DNA of 64,000 bases from Paenibacillus bouchesdurhonensis (GTDB taxonomy: Bacteria; Bacillota; Bacilli; Paenibacillales; Paenibacillaceae), in assembly GCF_900155685.1 (NCBI RefSeq), contig NZ_LT732548.1, positions 1,694,696 through 1,758,695 of the forward strand, in the 5' to 3' direction. Within the stretch, counting starts at the first letter, position 1, and every line of letters begins with the position of its first letter. Below, in pieces: positions 32,643-41,219 of this stretch. The translations under genes were made by a program, and so were the position numbers. Under the pieces are notes generated by a model. That model was not told where the DNA came from. It ran no database searches and was given only the letters and a program-made list of their open reading frames with translations.

Positions 32643-34214
32643 TTATTGTGAAATTTGATTGCGGTATTCCACAGGGGTCATTCCGGTCATCTTTTTGAAC
32701 ACTTTAGAAAAATAATTGTGATCCGAAAATCCCGTCAACCTGCTTATTTCCGACACGGATAATTTGTAGTCAAGAAGCAGCTCCTTGGCTTTGTCTGTTC
32801 GTACCCGATTAATGTAGGAAGTCAGATTCTCATTCGTGCGCTGCTTGAAGTAGGAGGACAAGTAACTGTAATTCAAATGCAGCTTGTCGGCCATTTCAGA
32901 CAGTGAAATCTCGTTTGCATAGTTTTCGTGGACATAGGCGTAAATTTGCTGAAGAATCGGCGATTGCTGCTGATCCGAGCGTGGGAGGATATTCTTTAGA
33001 TCCTGCAGGAAATGCAGCATGATTCCTTCAAGCTCATTGATGTCAAATGCCAGGTCTATTCTCTTGAACAACTTCAGCTTGGACGAACTGAGCTCGGCTA
33101 CGGGCTGCTTCAACTGCTCAAGCGTACTCATCGCGGTGTAAATGAGATTCTGGCACAGCCGCTTCAGGCTATATTCATCATAGGCCATGCTCGCAGTTAT
33201 TTCTGAAAAAAGCGTTTCCAATAGCGCGCCGGCTTCATCGATGGAGAAATTGCGCAGCGCCGCTGTAAAATGCTCCTGATTAAAGTCCACTTTCTCGCTC
33301 TGCACAAGGATTTCATCCTCAGCAATCAGCGCCTGCTCAGCAAAGTATAGCAGCTTCCCAAGATAAGGAGTGAGCCTAGTATGTTCCTCCTTAATTTGCT
33401 GCAGGCTCCCAAAGGCTTTCGATAGAACGAACGAGATATAGGAGAGAGCTTCCAATGCCTGTGCCGCAAATCGTTTCAGTGCGGATATTACCTCTACGGA
33501 TTGACGTGATTCATAATTGACGAGCAGCAGACATTCACTTTTTAGGAAAACGAGGGCATGATCCAGGCCAGACAAATGCTCTACGGTCAGCTCGAGCAGC
33601 TTTTGCTCCAATTGGCTCTGGGTAAAGTTGGTTCTCGACAGCAGCAAGCTCGTGTTAGCTTTGGCGATGATGAAAAGTTCGGATTTGAAATCCTCGCGAA
33701 GCTCCTCAAGCATTGCTTCAGTTTGTTTATCTTCCTCTATAGGGCTATTATTGCCGCCCAGCCATTGTCCCAATAGCAATGAAGGATCATTTTTATTCGA
33801 AAGATGGTCTTGTTGGCTTAAATCGATGCCGCTGCATAACGACTGGATTAACGATATCAATTCAGCAGCCGAGACTTTAGGTTTAAGCAAATAGTCGGTG
33901 ACCCCGTATTTGAATACTTCACGTACATAGTTGAATTCACTGTAGCTGCTCAATACGACGATTTTGACTTCAGGATGCTCTTTGCCCATAATTTTGGCGA
34001 ATTCAACCCCATCCATGATTGGCATGACAATGTCGGTGATGACCACATGCGGATGAACTTCTTCTATATATTGGAGCGCCTCCAAACCATTCGAAGCCTG
34101 GGCGACGATTTCAATGCCATACTCGCTCCAATTGCATAGATGCAGCATGCCTGTGCGTAGGATCGCTTCGTCATCCACGATCATGACCCGATAGTTTGCG
34201 GAGCGTTCTTCCAT
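32643..34214 (-). CDS. YesN-like response regulator, AraC type (block 2)
   Basis: 523 residues; AGGTGAGGTG precedes the ATG. The receiver domain has phospho-acceptor Asp61 in VVITDIVMP and the LLKPK lysine; a long central domain follows, and the AraC double helix-turn-helix is at about 425-523 with LSEMADKLHLNYSYLSSYFKQRTNENL and GFSDHNYFSKVFKKMTGMTPVEYR. First gene of a two-gene unit with the block 2 kinase, divergent from the block 2 importer. It is expected to activate that importer and perhaps the endo-arabinanase gene. Confidence 0.93.
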   Translation of the reverse strand: MEERSANYRVMIVDDEAILRTGMLHLCNWSEYGIEIVAQASNGLEALQYIEEVHPHVVITDIVMPIMDGVEFAKIMGKEHPEVKIVVLSSYSEFNYVREVFKYGVTDYLLKPKVSAAELISLIQSLCSGIDLSQQDHLSNKNDPSLLLGQWLGGNNSPIEEDKQTEAMLEELREDFKSELFIIAKANTSLLLSRTNFTQSQLEQKLLELTVEHLSGLDHALVFLKSECLLLVNYESRQSVEVISALKRFAAQALEALSYISFVLSKAFGSLQQIKEEHTRLTPYLGKLLYFAEQALIAEDEILVQSEKVDFNQEHFTAALRNFSIDEAGALLETLFSEITASMAYDEYSLKRLCQNLIYTAMSTLEQLKQPVAELSSSKLKLFKRIDLAFDINELEGIMLHFLQDLKNILPRSDQQQSPILQQIYAYVHENYANEISLSEMADKLHLNYSYLSSYFKQRTNENLTSYINRVRTDKAKELLLDYKLSVSEISRLTGFSDHNYFSKVFKKMTGMTPVEYRNQISQ

Positions 34215-34441
34215 GTTTACACCTCACCTGTATAGTCCTTTGTCCTCATCATATACCAATCCCTGTGATAAAGGTATGATTGGACAAGGTAAAAGCTGAA
34301 AATACAAAATAACTGCTACCACCCATAATTTTTACTAGGAAAATGATTACAGCAAGCTATAAAGCAATAATTACTGCTATTATAGAGCTAATTTTGATTA
34401 TACTTCGCCATATATATTTTCTAAAATAGATAACGAATTAC

Positions 34442-34455
34442 ATGAAACGCTTACA
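34442..34455 (+). promoter_or_regulatory. Weak cre-like element before the block 2 binding protein
   Basis: ATGAAACGCTTACA keeps the core AACGCTTACA of cre (11 of 14), with one base missing in the left half-site. It ends 26 bp before the start codon. Tentative. Confidence 0.35.
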
Positions 34456-34481
34456 AAAACACACAAAAGGGGTTGTAAAGA

Positions 34482-35789
34482 TTGAAAAAATGGTTATCCA
34501 TGTTGCTGCTGGTTTCCATGACAGCATCACTGCTTGCGGCGTGCGGTTCTTCGAATTCGGACTCTGCAGAGAAGGGCGGTAATGAGGCGGGAGGCGCCGG
34601 AGCAAAGAAAGTGGTTGCTTGGGCATGGGATCCATCCTTTAACGGAGCCGCACTGAAAATTGCCGAGGATTTGTATAAGAAAGATCACCCGGATTTCCAG
34701 CTTGAAATCGTCGATATGGCAAAAGCGGATCTGGAGCAAAAGTTGAACACGAATTTGGCCGCAGGCGTTAAAGACGGACTGCCGGACATTATTCTAGTGA
34801 ACGACCCGAATATTCAAAAATACGTTACCGCTTACCCGGGAACGTTTGCTGATTTTAAAGAAAATGTAGACTTTACGCAATTCTCCCCTTATAAAGTGGA
34901 TGCGCTGCGGATCGATGATAAGATATACGGCGTTCCGTTCGATATCGGTGTAACGGGAATGTTCTACCGCTCCGATTATCTTGAGGAAGCTGGCTATACG
35001 GCAGAAGATCTCGAGAACATTACTTGGGATGAGTATATTGAAATCGGTAAAGTTGTGAAAGAAAAGACAGGGAAATACATGGCTACCATCAATCCCAACG
35101 ATGAAGCATTGACTTCGATTCTATTGCAATCCGCAGGATCTTGGTACATTACGGAAGACAACAAAGGGAACTTTGTAGACAACCCGGCCATGACGGAAAC
35201 GCTTCGTGTCTATAAAGCGATTGCAGATTCCGGAATTGCCAAGCCGGTAACCGGCTGGAGCGAGTTCGTGGGCAGCTTCAACGCTGGCGACGTAGCTACA
35301 GTTGTATCCGGGGTATGGCAAATTGCTTCAATTATGGATGCACAGGATCAAAGCGGCAAATGGAAAGTTGCCCCGATTCCAAGATTGGAAGTGGAGGGCG
35401 GCGTGAATGCTTCCAACGAGGGGGGCTCCAGCTGGTTCGTGCTTGAGGGATCCGCGAATAAAGATTTGGCGATTGATTTCCTCGCCACGACGATTGGCGG
35501 CAGCACGGAATTTTATGAGCGCTTCTTGACTGAAAACGGGGGAGTCGGTTCCTATATTCCTGCTTTCTCCAGTGAAGTTTATAATCAACAGCCAGAGTTC
35601 TTTGGCGGGCAAGCGATTTACAGCGACTTCACGAAATGGTCGACAGAGGTGCCAGGTATTTCTTTGGGAATGTACACGCAAGAGGCTAAGGATGCTTTGA
35701 AGAACGAACTGCCTAACATTTTGAACGGTGCAGATTTGACCCAAAGCTTGGCTAATATCCAGAAACACTTTGAACAGCAGGTGCAATAA
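34482..35789 (+). CDS. Extracellular solute-binding lipoprotein (block 2)
   Basis: 435 residues from a TTG at 34482, with AAAGGGG eight bases before it and no better start nearby. The lipoprotein signal ends LLAAC with Cys21, followed by a Ser/Gly/Ala linker to about residue 45. The remainder is a CUT1 family 1 binding protein (IVDMAKADLEQKLNTNLAAG, GVPFDIGVTGMFYRSDYLEEAG, and the C-terminal TIGGSTEFYERFL). It delivers oligosaccharides to the two permeases encoded 25 bp downstream. Context suggests arabino-oligosaccharides; this is inference. Confidence 0.92.
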   Translation: MKKWLSMLLLVSMTASLLAACGSSNSDSAEKGGNEAGGAGAKKVVAWAWDPSFNGAALKIAEDLYKKDHPDFQLEIVDMAKADLEQKLNTNLAAGVKDGLPDIILVNDPNIQKYVTAYPGTFADFKENVDFTQFSPYKVDALRIDDKIYGVPFDIGVTGMFYRSDYLEEAGYTAEDLENITWDEYIEIGKVVKEKTGKYMATINPNDEALTSILLQSAGSWYITEDNKGNFVDNPAMTETLRVYKAIADSGIAKPVTGWSEFVGSFNAGDVATVVSGVWQIASIMDAQDQSGKWKVAPIPRLEVEGGVNASNEGGSSWFVLEGSANKDLAIDFLATTIGGSTEFYERFLTENGGVGSYIPAFSSEVYNQQPEFFGGQAIYSDFTKWSTEVPGISLGMYTQEAKDALKNELPNILNGADLTQSLANIQKHFEQQVQ

Positions 35790-35814
35790 ATACTAAATTA
35801 GCGGGTGGTAACCG

Positions 35815-36690
35815 ATGGGCAGTAAATGGAATAAATCTTCTTTGATGGGGTGGCAGTTTGTCCTATTGCCTTCAGCGCTTATTTTATTGTTCAGCTTCTA
35901 TCCCATGGTACAATCCTTGCTCTTGTCGTTTCAGTCCGGCAAAGGAACAGTATATCAATATGTAGGCCTCGCCAATTATGGACGCTTGTTCTCTGATCCG
36001 ATGTTCAAGCAAGCGGTTCTTAATACTTTGCTGTACCTGGTTGTCCAGGTGCCGATCATGCTGATGCTTGGGCTGGTAATCGCTTATTTTCTGAACATGC
36101 CCAAGCTTCGCTTCAAAGGATTTTATCGTACGGCCATATTTCTACCCTGTGTAACATCGCTGGTATCTTACGCGGTGCTGTTCAAAAGTATTTTTGCAGT
36201 AGATGGTGTTCTAAACCGGATGCTGATGTCGATTCATTTGATCCAAGAGCCAGTTGCCTGGCTCATGGATCCGGTTTGGGCGCGCGTGGTCATTATTGCG
36301 GCGATTACTTGGCGCTGGACGGGCTATAACATGATTTTTTATTTGTCGGCCATGCAAAATATCGATCCTAGTGTCTATGAAGCGGCCTCAATTGACGGGG
36401 CGTCAAAGACGCGGCAATTTTTCAGTATTACCGTTCCGATGTTGAAGCCGATCATTCTGTTTACGGCAATTATTTCTACGAATGGTACGTTGCAATTGTT
36501 CGATGAGGTTGTCAATATTACGAACGGCGGCCCAGGCAACTCAACGATGACGATATCTCAGTATATTTATAATTTGTCCTTTGTATATACGCCTAACTTT
36601 GGTTACGCGGCTACAGTGTCTTACGCGATCGTGGTTATGGTTGCTGTGCTGGCATTGCTCCAGCTTAAGGTCGGAGGTGAGAAGCAATGA
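35815..36690 (+). CDS. Sugar ABC importer permease, MalF/UgpA type (block 2)
   Basis: 291 residues, six membrane segments, the first at LLPSALILLFSFYPMVQSLLL. The EAA loop is YEAASIDGASKTRQFFSITVPMLKP near residue 187-211. AGCGGGTGG lies before the ATG. Its stop overlaps the start of the next permease by 4 bp (ATGA), so the two are translationally coupled. This is CUT1-type, unlike the Lpl-type permeases of blocks 1 and 3. No ATPase gene is present. Confidence 0.93.
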   Translation: MGSKWNKSSLMGWQFVLLPSALILLFSFYPMVQSLLLSFQSGKGTVYQYVGLANYGRLFSDPMFKQAVLNTLLYLVVQVPIMLMLGLVIAYFLNMPKLRFKGFYRTAIFLPCVTSLVSYAVLFKSIFAVDGVLNRMLMSIHLIQEPVAWLMDPVWARVVIIAAITWRWTGYNMIFYLSAMQNIDPSVYEAASIDGASKTRQFFSITVPMLKPIILFTAIISTNGTLQLFDEVVNITNGGPGNSTMTISQYIYNLSFVYTPNFGYAATVSYAIVVMVAVLALLQLKVGGEKQ

Positions 36691-37493
36691 GAAAATTAAG
36701 CTCGTTGGGCATTCATTTATTCCTGATCCTCGCGTCCGTGGTTTCTCTGTTCCCCTTTGTTTGGATGCTGATCGGCATGACCAACAGCTCGTCCGACATC
36801 GTTAAGGGCAAATTCAGCTTCGGTTCGATGCTGCAGAGCAATATCACCAAATTATTGGATATGACGAGCTTGGGAGCTGCCTTCGGAAATTCGGCGTTAA
36901 TCGCGATTGTCGGTACCATCGGCACGCTGATCCTAAGCTCCATGGCTGGATTCGGATTTGAAATTTACCGTTCCAAGGGTAAAGACAGACTGTTCGGCTT
37001 GCTCATGCTCTCCATGATGATGCCGTTCGCGGCCGTCATGATTCCGCTATTCCGCATGTTTAGCAATATAGGCATGCTTAACACGCCAACGGCGGTTATC
37101 CTGCCTTCCATCACGACGGCATTCATGATTTTCTTCTTCATGCAGAATACGAAGTCGTTTCCGCGTGAACTGCTGCAGGCGGGGCGGGTTGATGGGCTAG
37201 GCGAGTGGCGTTTGTTCGCTCGCGTCTACGTTCCGACCATGAAGCCGACCTATGCGGCTGCGGCGATCATTACGTTCATGAACTATTGGAACAGCTTCCT
37301 ATGGCCTTTGATTGCATTGCAGACACAGGACAAGAAGACGCTGCCGCTGATCGTATCCTCCTTGGCGTCCTCCTATAATCCGGATTACGGAATTATTATG
37401 GTTGCCATCGTTGTGACAACGCTGCCGACGGTGCTCATCTTCTTCCTGCTGCAAAAGCAATTTGTGCAGGGGATGCTCGGTTCGGTGAAATAA
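36687..37493 (+). CDS. Sugar ABC importer permease, MalG/UgpE type (block 2)
   Basis: 268 residues, six membrane segments. The EAA-like loop is LLQAGRVDGLGEWRLFARVYVPTMKP near residue 160-185, where the usual EAA is QAG, a mild departure. The C-terminus QKQFVQGMLGSVK is standard. It overlaps the upstream permease by 4 bp and has GGAGGTGAGAAGC as its ribosome site. Completes the block 2 importer; a strong terminator follows. Confidence 0.92.
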   Translation: MRKLSSLGIHLFLILASVVSLFPFVWMLIGMTNSSSDIVKGKFSFGSMLQSNITKLLDMTSLGAAFGNSALIAIVGTIGTLILSSMAGFGFEIYRSKGKDRLFGLLMLSMMMPFAAVMIPLFRMFSNIGMLNTPTAVILPSITTAFMIFFFMQNTKSFPRELLQAGRVDGLGEWRLFARVYVPTMKPTYAAAAIITFMNYWNSFLWPLIALQTQDKKTLPLIVSSLASSYNPDYGIIMVAIVVTTLPTVLIFFLLQKQFVQGMLGSVK

Positions 37494-37516
37494 AGGTAAA
37501 GAAAAGATCAAATATG

Positions 37517-37566
37517 AAGGGCTGTCCCTTAGTCGTAAAGCCGACTGCGGTACAGCCCTTTTTTAG
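37517..37566 (+). terminator. Terminator of the block 2 importer operon
   Basis: Arms AAGGGCTGT and ACAGCCCTT enclosing an internal stem, followed by six T. Confidence 0.85.
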
Positions 37567-37602
37567 TTCTAGAATTCATATGAAAGTATGTCGAGAGATA
37601 TT

Positions 37603-37652
37603 TTGTATGACCTGTACGACAGGTTAGTATATCCAACAGTTTATATAGGAGG
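37603..37652 (+). promoter_or_regulatory. Orphan promoter with palindromic operator and ribosome site, no gene
   Basis: TTGTAT (37603-37608) and TAGTAT (37625-37630) are 16 bp apart, and the spacer contains the palindrome ACCTGT-ACG-ACAGGT (37610-37624), the layout of a TetR-type repressed promoter. An AGGAGG ribosome site follows at 37647-37652, but no ATG, GTG or TTG start with a real frame comes after it; the DNA runs into the convergent AraC gene. It looks like the front end of a lost gene. Confidence 0.5.
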
Positions 37653-37681
37653 ACTTAGGGATTTTACGTCCGCCTTTAGGA

Positions 37682-37719
37682 GCCATTTGTCACATCAAAA
37701 TCTAATCAAGACAAATGGC
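37682..37719. repeat. 10-bp inverted repeat downstream of the AraC gene
   Basis: GCCATTTGTC (37682-37691) and GACAAATGGC (37710-37719) are perfect inverted repeats with an 18-nt loop. There is no T run on either side, so it is not a classic terminator. Confidence 0.5.
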
Positions 37720-37783
37720 GGATAACAGCGGCCCGTAGATCGTTATTATTTTCCCCTCATTAAGAGGTTGTTGAACACTTATT

Positions 37784-38737
37784 CTATATAAACGGATTGT
37801 CGCGATAATGCCGCTCAATATCGATCTCCCGGCGGTCGGGGTGATTGAGCTTGCGATAGCCCTGCGGAGAGAGGCCAGTCCAGCGTTTGAACTGCTTGCT
37901 GAAATGGGAGGCATCGCGGTAGCCGAGGCGCAGGGCGATTTTCTCCACAGACAAACTGTAATTCAACAGCAGCAGCTTGGCCTGACGGATAATCAGCCCT
38001 GACAGGTATTGACGCGGCGATTTGCCGTAAACCTGCCGGAATACGCGGTTGCAGTGAGCAGGGCTGTAACCCAGCTTCGCGGCAATATCCTCGATGCCGG
38101 CTCTTCCTTCGCCGCCTGCCGAGGCGGAAACTAGCCCCTCAAGATGCTCTTCAATAGCATTGGCGAGCAGAATCGCGTTCTCGGGCGGGCTTGGCTCGTA
38201 TGTCGGCGGGACATCGGGCAGCTCCGATAAAGTCCAGCCGCTAAGAGCGGTGAGCAGGCGGAGCGAAGCGCGAAGTGTATTTAAGCGCTGGCGATGCGTA
38301 TCTGGCTCCCCGGAAATCGTAGAGCGGATGAAATCGTCCAGCGCCTGCCGAACGTCCGATATTTCCGCCGTATCTCCCGTAAGAATGACTGAATCAGCCA
38401 TCATCAGAGAACGCCGCAGGGACGAATCATCGATATCGAAATTAAGCGCGTAATACGTCATCCCATTCGGCCCGCCTGAGCCCTGGCTGGAATGCTCCAC
38501 GCCGGGGCGAATGAACAAAATGTCCCCGGTTTGCTGCACGAAGGGATGGCCGGCAACGGTCATCTGCTGCTCGCCTTCCAGTACGATGTTGATTTCAAAC
38601 GCGCGGTGCTGATGAACGGGATAACTCCAAGCGGCGTTGACTTTGCGCCAGTGGGTGGCATAAATGCGGAAGGCGGCCTGAATATCCGGAGAAATGATGC
38701 TGTCCATGGTGTTAGGTATACCGGTATAATCCATCAC
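37784..38737 (-). CDS. AraC family transcriptional regulator (block 3)
   Basis: 317 residues; GTG at 38737 and ATG at 38734 are adjacent starts after GAGGT. An N-terminal cupin domain (about 25-110: VHQHRAFEINIVLEGEQQMTVAG, then GDILFIRPGVEHS) and a C-terminal AraC double helix-turn-helix (about 205-305: IAAKLGYSPAHCNRVFRQVYGKSPRQYL and RLGYRDASHFSKQFKRWTGLSPQGYR). Divergent from the GH52 xylosidase with 192 bp between, and a 33-bp interrupted palindrome lies in that gap. Likely regulator of the xylosidase. Confidence 0.9.
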   Translation of the reverse strand: MMDYTGIPNTMDSIISPDIQAAFRIYATHWRKVNAAWSYPVHQHRAFEINIVLEGEQQMTVAGHPFVQQTGDILFIRPGVEHSSQGSGGPNGMTYYALNFDIDDSSLRRSLMMADSVILTGDTAEISDVRQALDDFIRSTISGEPDTHRQRLNTLRASLRLLTALSGWTLSELPDVPPTYEPSPPENAILLANAIEEHLEGLVSASAGGEGRAGIEDIAAKLGYSPAHCNRVFRQVYGKSPRQYLSGLIIRQAKLLLLNYSLSVEKIALRLGYRDASHFSKQFKRWTGLSPQGYRKLNHPDRREIDIERHYRDNPFI

Positions 38738-38791
38738 GATCAGAACCTCGTCTACTTTGAATTGGTAGTTATATTATATCATACGGCAGAA

Positions 38792-38824
38792 GGGCAATCT
38801 GGACGGCGGACGTCCGTTTTGCCC
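38792..38824. promoter_or_regulatory. 33-bp interrupted palindrome between AraC and GH52 genes
   Basis: Outer arms GGGCAA / TTGCCC and inner arms GGACG / CGTCC, symmetric with 3-nt spacers and a 5-nt centre. It starts 55 bp upstream of the AraC start and ends 105 bp before the GH52 start, so it is well placed as an operator serving both. Confidence 0.55.
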
Positions 38825-38929
38825 ATTTTGTCGTAAGGTTTGACCCTGTTCCTCCACGGATGTAAGCCTTAACATAGATTTTGAAACCTATGGATTTTAG
38901 GAGAATCGCATAAAAGGAGTGTCCGAGGA

Positions 38930-41062
38930 ATGACGCCAAAAAACCAATTTTTTAACGCCCATCACTCGCCGATCGGGGCTTTTGCCAGTTTCACTTTAGG
39001 CTTTCCCGAGGCAGGCGGGGGATTCGATTTGGAGCTGGGCCAGTCGCCTATGCAAAATGTGTACATCGGCCTTGAACGGGAGGATGGCAATGGTTATGAT
39101 TCGCTGCCGTTCCATGAAATGACGGGGGAGGATGACCGCAAGCGCTATGACGTAGAGAAGGAAGACGATCCTGCCGTCAAAAAAAAGCGGAGAATCATCC
39201 ATCATTTTCCCCGGGAAGAGATTAAGCGGGATTTCCGGCTGGCGACCGACAGCTGGAGTGCAGGCGGCCTGACCTTCCGCATCATCTCGCAGGTGCGCTC
39301 TGTTCCCGATCCGAAGACCGCTTCCGAGCAGGAATTGAAGGATGTGCTCGTTCCCGCCGTTTTGGTGGAAATGGAAGTGGACAATACGAGGTGCAGCCGA
39401 TCAAGACGAGCCTTCTTCGGCTTTCGCAAGAACGACCCTGCAGGCTCTATGCGCAGGCTGGACGATGTGTCGGATTGCCTCTCCGGGATCGGGCAGGGCA
39501 GATTTATCGCGATTGCGTCTGAGCGCGGGACGGCGCAATCCGGACTATATTTCAATATAGAGGAAATTCTCAGACCGGCGTTTGAAGAGAACTGGGGCTT
39601 CGGGCTCGGATCGTCCGGGGCTATGCTGATGGACGTTCCGGCTGGGACGAGGCAGACCTATCGTTTTGCCGTTTGCTTCCATCGGGCCGGATATGTAACT
39701 ACCGGAATAGATGCGAGCTATTATTATAATCGCTTTTTCCCGAATATCGAATCGGTCGCCGAATATGCCTTGTCCAGGTTTGATGCTCTGAAGGAGGAGG
39801 CGGAGCGAGCGAATAATTTAATCGATAAATCCTCCTTGAACGAGGATCAGTCCTTCATGCTGGCCCATGCCATTCGAAGCTATTACGGCTCCACGCAGCT
39901 GCTGGATTATAACGGCGAGCCCTTCTGGGTGGTCAACGAAGGCGAATACCGGATGATGAACACCTTCGATTTGACGGTGGATCAGCTGTATTATGAGCTG
40001 CGGATGAATCCGTGGACGGTACGCAATGAGCTGGATATGTTCGTGGAGCGCTTCAGCTACGAGGATACCGTAACTTTCCCTGACGATCGCACCGAATATC
40101 CGGGAGGGATCAGCTTCACACATGACATGGGCGTCAACAACTCCGTCTCCCGACCGGGCCATTCTTCATACGAAATATACGGTTTGGACGGCTGCTTCTC
40201 GCATATGACCCATGAGCAGCTGGTGAACTGGATATTATGCGCAGCGGCGTATTACGAGAAGACGAAAGACATCGCGTGGATGAAGCAGAATATGGGCGTG
40301 ATGGAGCGATGCCTGGACAGCATGCTGAACCGGGATCATCCCGACCCGGCTCAGCGCAACGGCATCATGGGCCTGGACAGCACCCGGACGAAAGGCGGAG
40401 CGGAAATCACCACATACGACAGCCTGGATGTATCCCTGGGTCAAGCGCGCAACAATATTTATTTGGCGGGCAAAAGCTGGGCGGCTTATGTGGCGATGGA
40501 GAAGCTGTTTGCCGAGTTTGGAATGGTTGAGAGTGCTCAGAGCGCAGGGGAACAGGCGGACAAATGTGCTGCAACACTCGTGGCCAGCGTTACCGAGCAA
40601 GGCTACATTCCAGCCGTTATTGGAGAAGGCAATGATTCCAAGATCATCCCTGCTATAGAAGGACTGATATTCCCGTATGTGACGGGCTGCCGTGAGGCAT
40701 TGGAGCGCAGCGGTCGTTTCGGAGCATATATCAGGGTGCTGGATCAGCATCTGCGCAGCGTGCTGCAGAAGGGGATCTGCCTCTTCGAAGACGGGGGCTG
40801 GAAGCTGTCCTCGACGAGCAACAACAGCTGGCTGAGCAAGATTTATTTGTGTCAGTTCATCGCCCGGAAAATTCTGGGCCTATCCTGGGATGAGCAGGGC
40901 CGCAAAGCCGACAAAGCCCATGTGAAATGGCTGACGCATCCGGAGCTTTCGATCTGGAGCTGGAGCGATCAAATTATTTCGGGACAAATTACGGGAAGCA
41001 AATATTATCCGAGGGGCGTAACGGCTATATTGTGGTTGGAGGAAAGCGCAGTGGAGATATAG
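38930..41062 (+). CDS. Beta-xylosidase, glycoside hydrolase family 52
   Basis: 710 residues; AAAGGAG lies before the ATG. The N-terminus FFNAHHSPIGAFASFTLGFP is diagnostic of GH52. Counting against the Geobacillus enzyme (nucleophile Glu335, acid/base Asp495, from memory), the matching residues here are Glu337 in VVNEGEYRMMNTFD and Asp497 in TYDSLDVSLGQARNN, a constant shift of two. Length matches the family (about 700). No signal peptide; it releases xylose from imported xylo-oligosaccharides. It lies divergent from an AraC gene and upstream of the block 3 two-component pair. Confidence 0.95.
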   Translation: MTPKNQFFNAHHSPIGAFASFTLGFPEAGGGFDLELGQSPMQNVYIGLEREDGNGYDSLPFHEMTGEDDRKRYDVEKEDDPAVKKKRRIIHHFPREEIKRDFRLATDSWSAGGLTFRIISQVRSVPDPKTASEQELKDVLVPAVLVEMEVDNTRCSRSRRAFFGFRKNDPAGSMRRLDDVSDCLSGIGQGRFIAIASERGTAQSGLYFNIEEILRPAFEENWGFGLGSSGAMLMDVPAGTRQTYRFAVCFHRAGYVTTGIDASYYYNRFFPNIESVAEYALSRFDALKEEAERANNLIDKSSLNEDQSFMLAHAIRSYYGSTQLLDYNGEPFWVVNEGEYRMMNTFDLTVDQLYYELRMNPWTVRNELDMFVERFSYEDTVTFPDDRTEYPGGISFTHDMGVNNSVSRPGHSSYEIYGLDGCFSHMTHEQLVNWILCAAAYYEKTKDIAWMKQNMGVMERCLDSMLNRDHPDPAQRNGIMGLDSTRTKGGAEITTYDSLDVSLGQARNNIYLAGKSWAAYVAMEKLFAEFGMVESAQSAGEQADKCAATLVASVTEQGYIPAVIGEGNDSKIIPAIEGLIFPYVTGCREALERSGRFGAYIRVLDQHLRSVLQKGICLFEDGGWKLSSTSNNSWLSKIYLCQFIARKILGLSWDEQGRKADKAHVKWLTHPELSIWSWSDQIISGQITGSKYYPRGVTAILWLEESAVEI

Positions 41063-41158
41063 ACGCGGCATACTCGACTGCAAGAGCAGCCACAAATGCA
41101 ACAGTAAGCAAAGGCAAACATGAGTTCCATTGGAACTGCAGTCGTATTAGGAGTTATC

Positions 41159-41204
41159 AGCCTTCGATAGGGAACAAGCCTATATAGAAGGCTCTTTTCT
41201 ATTT
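41159..41204 (+). terminator. Terminator after GH52 gene
   Basis: AGCCTTCGATAGG pairs with CCTATATAGAAGGCT (two-base bulge), followed by CTTTTCTATTTT. It ends just before the ribosome site of the kinase gene. Nothing else is seen in 41063-41158. Confidence 0.65.
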
Positions 41205-41219
41205 TGTGGGGGGGAGATT

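Noticed and set aside
37610..37624. SOS (LexA/DinR) box reading of the ACCTGT palindrome
   Set aside because: It does not fit the Gram-positive consensus CGAACRNRYGTTCG; a TetR-type site fits the promoter layout better.
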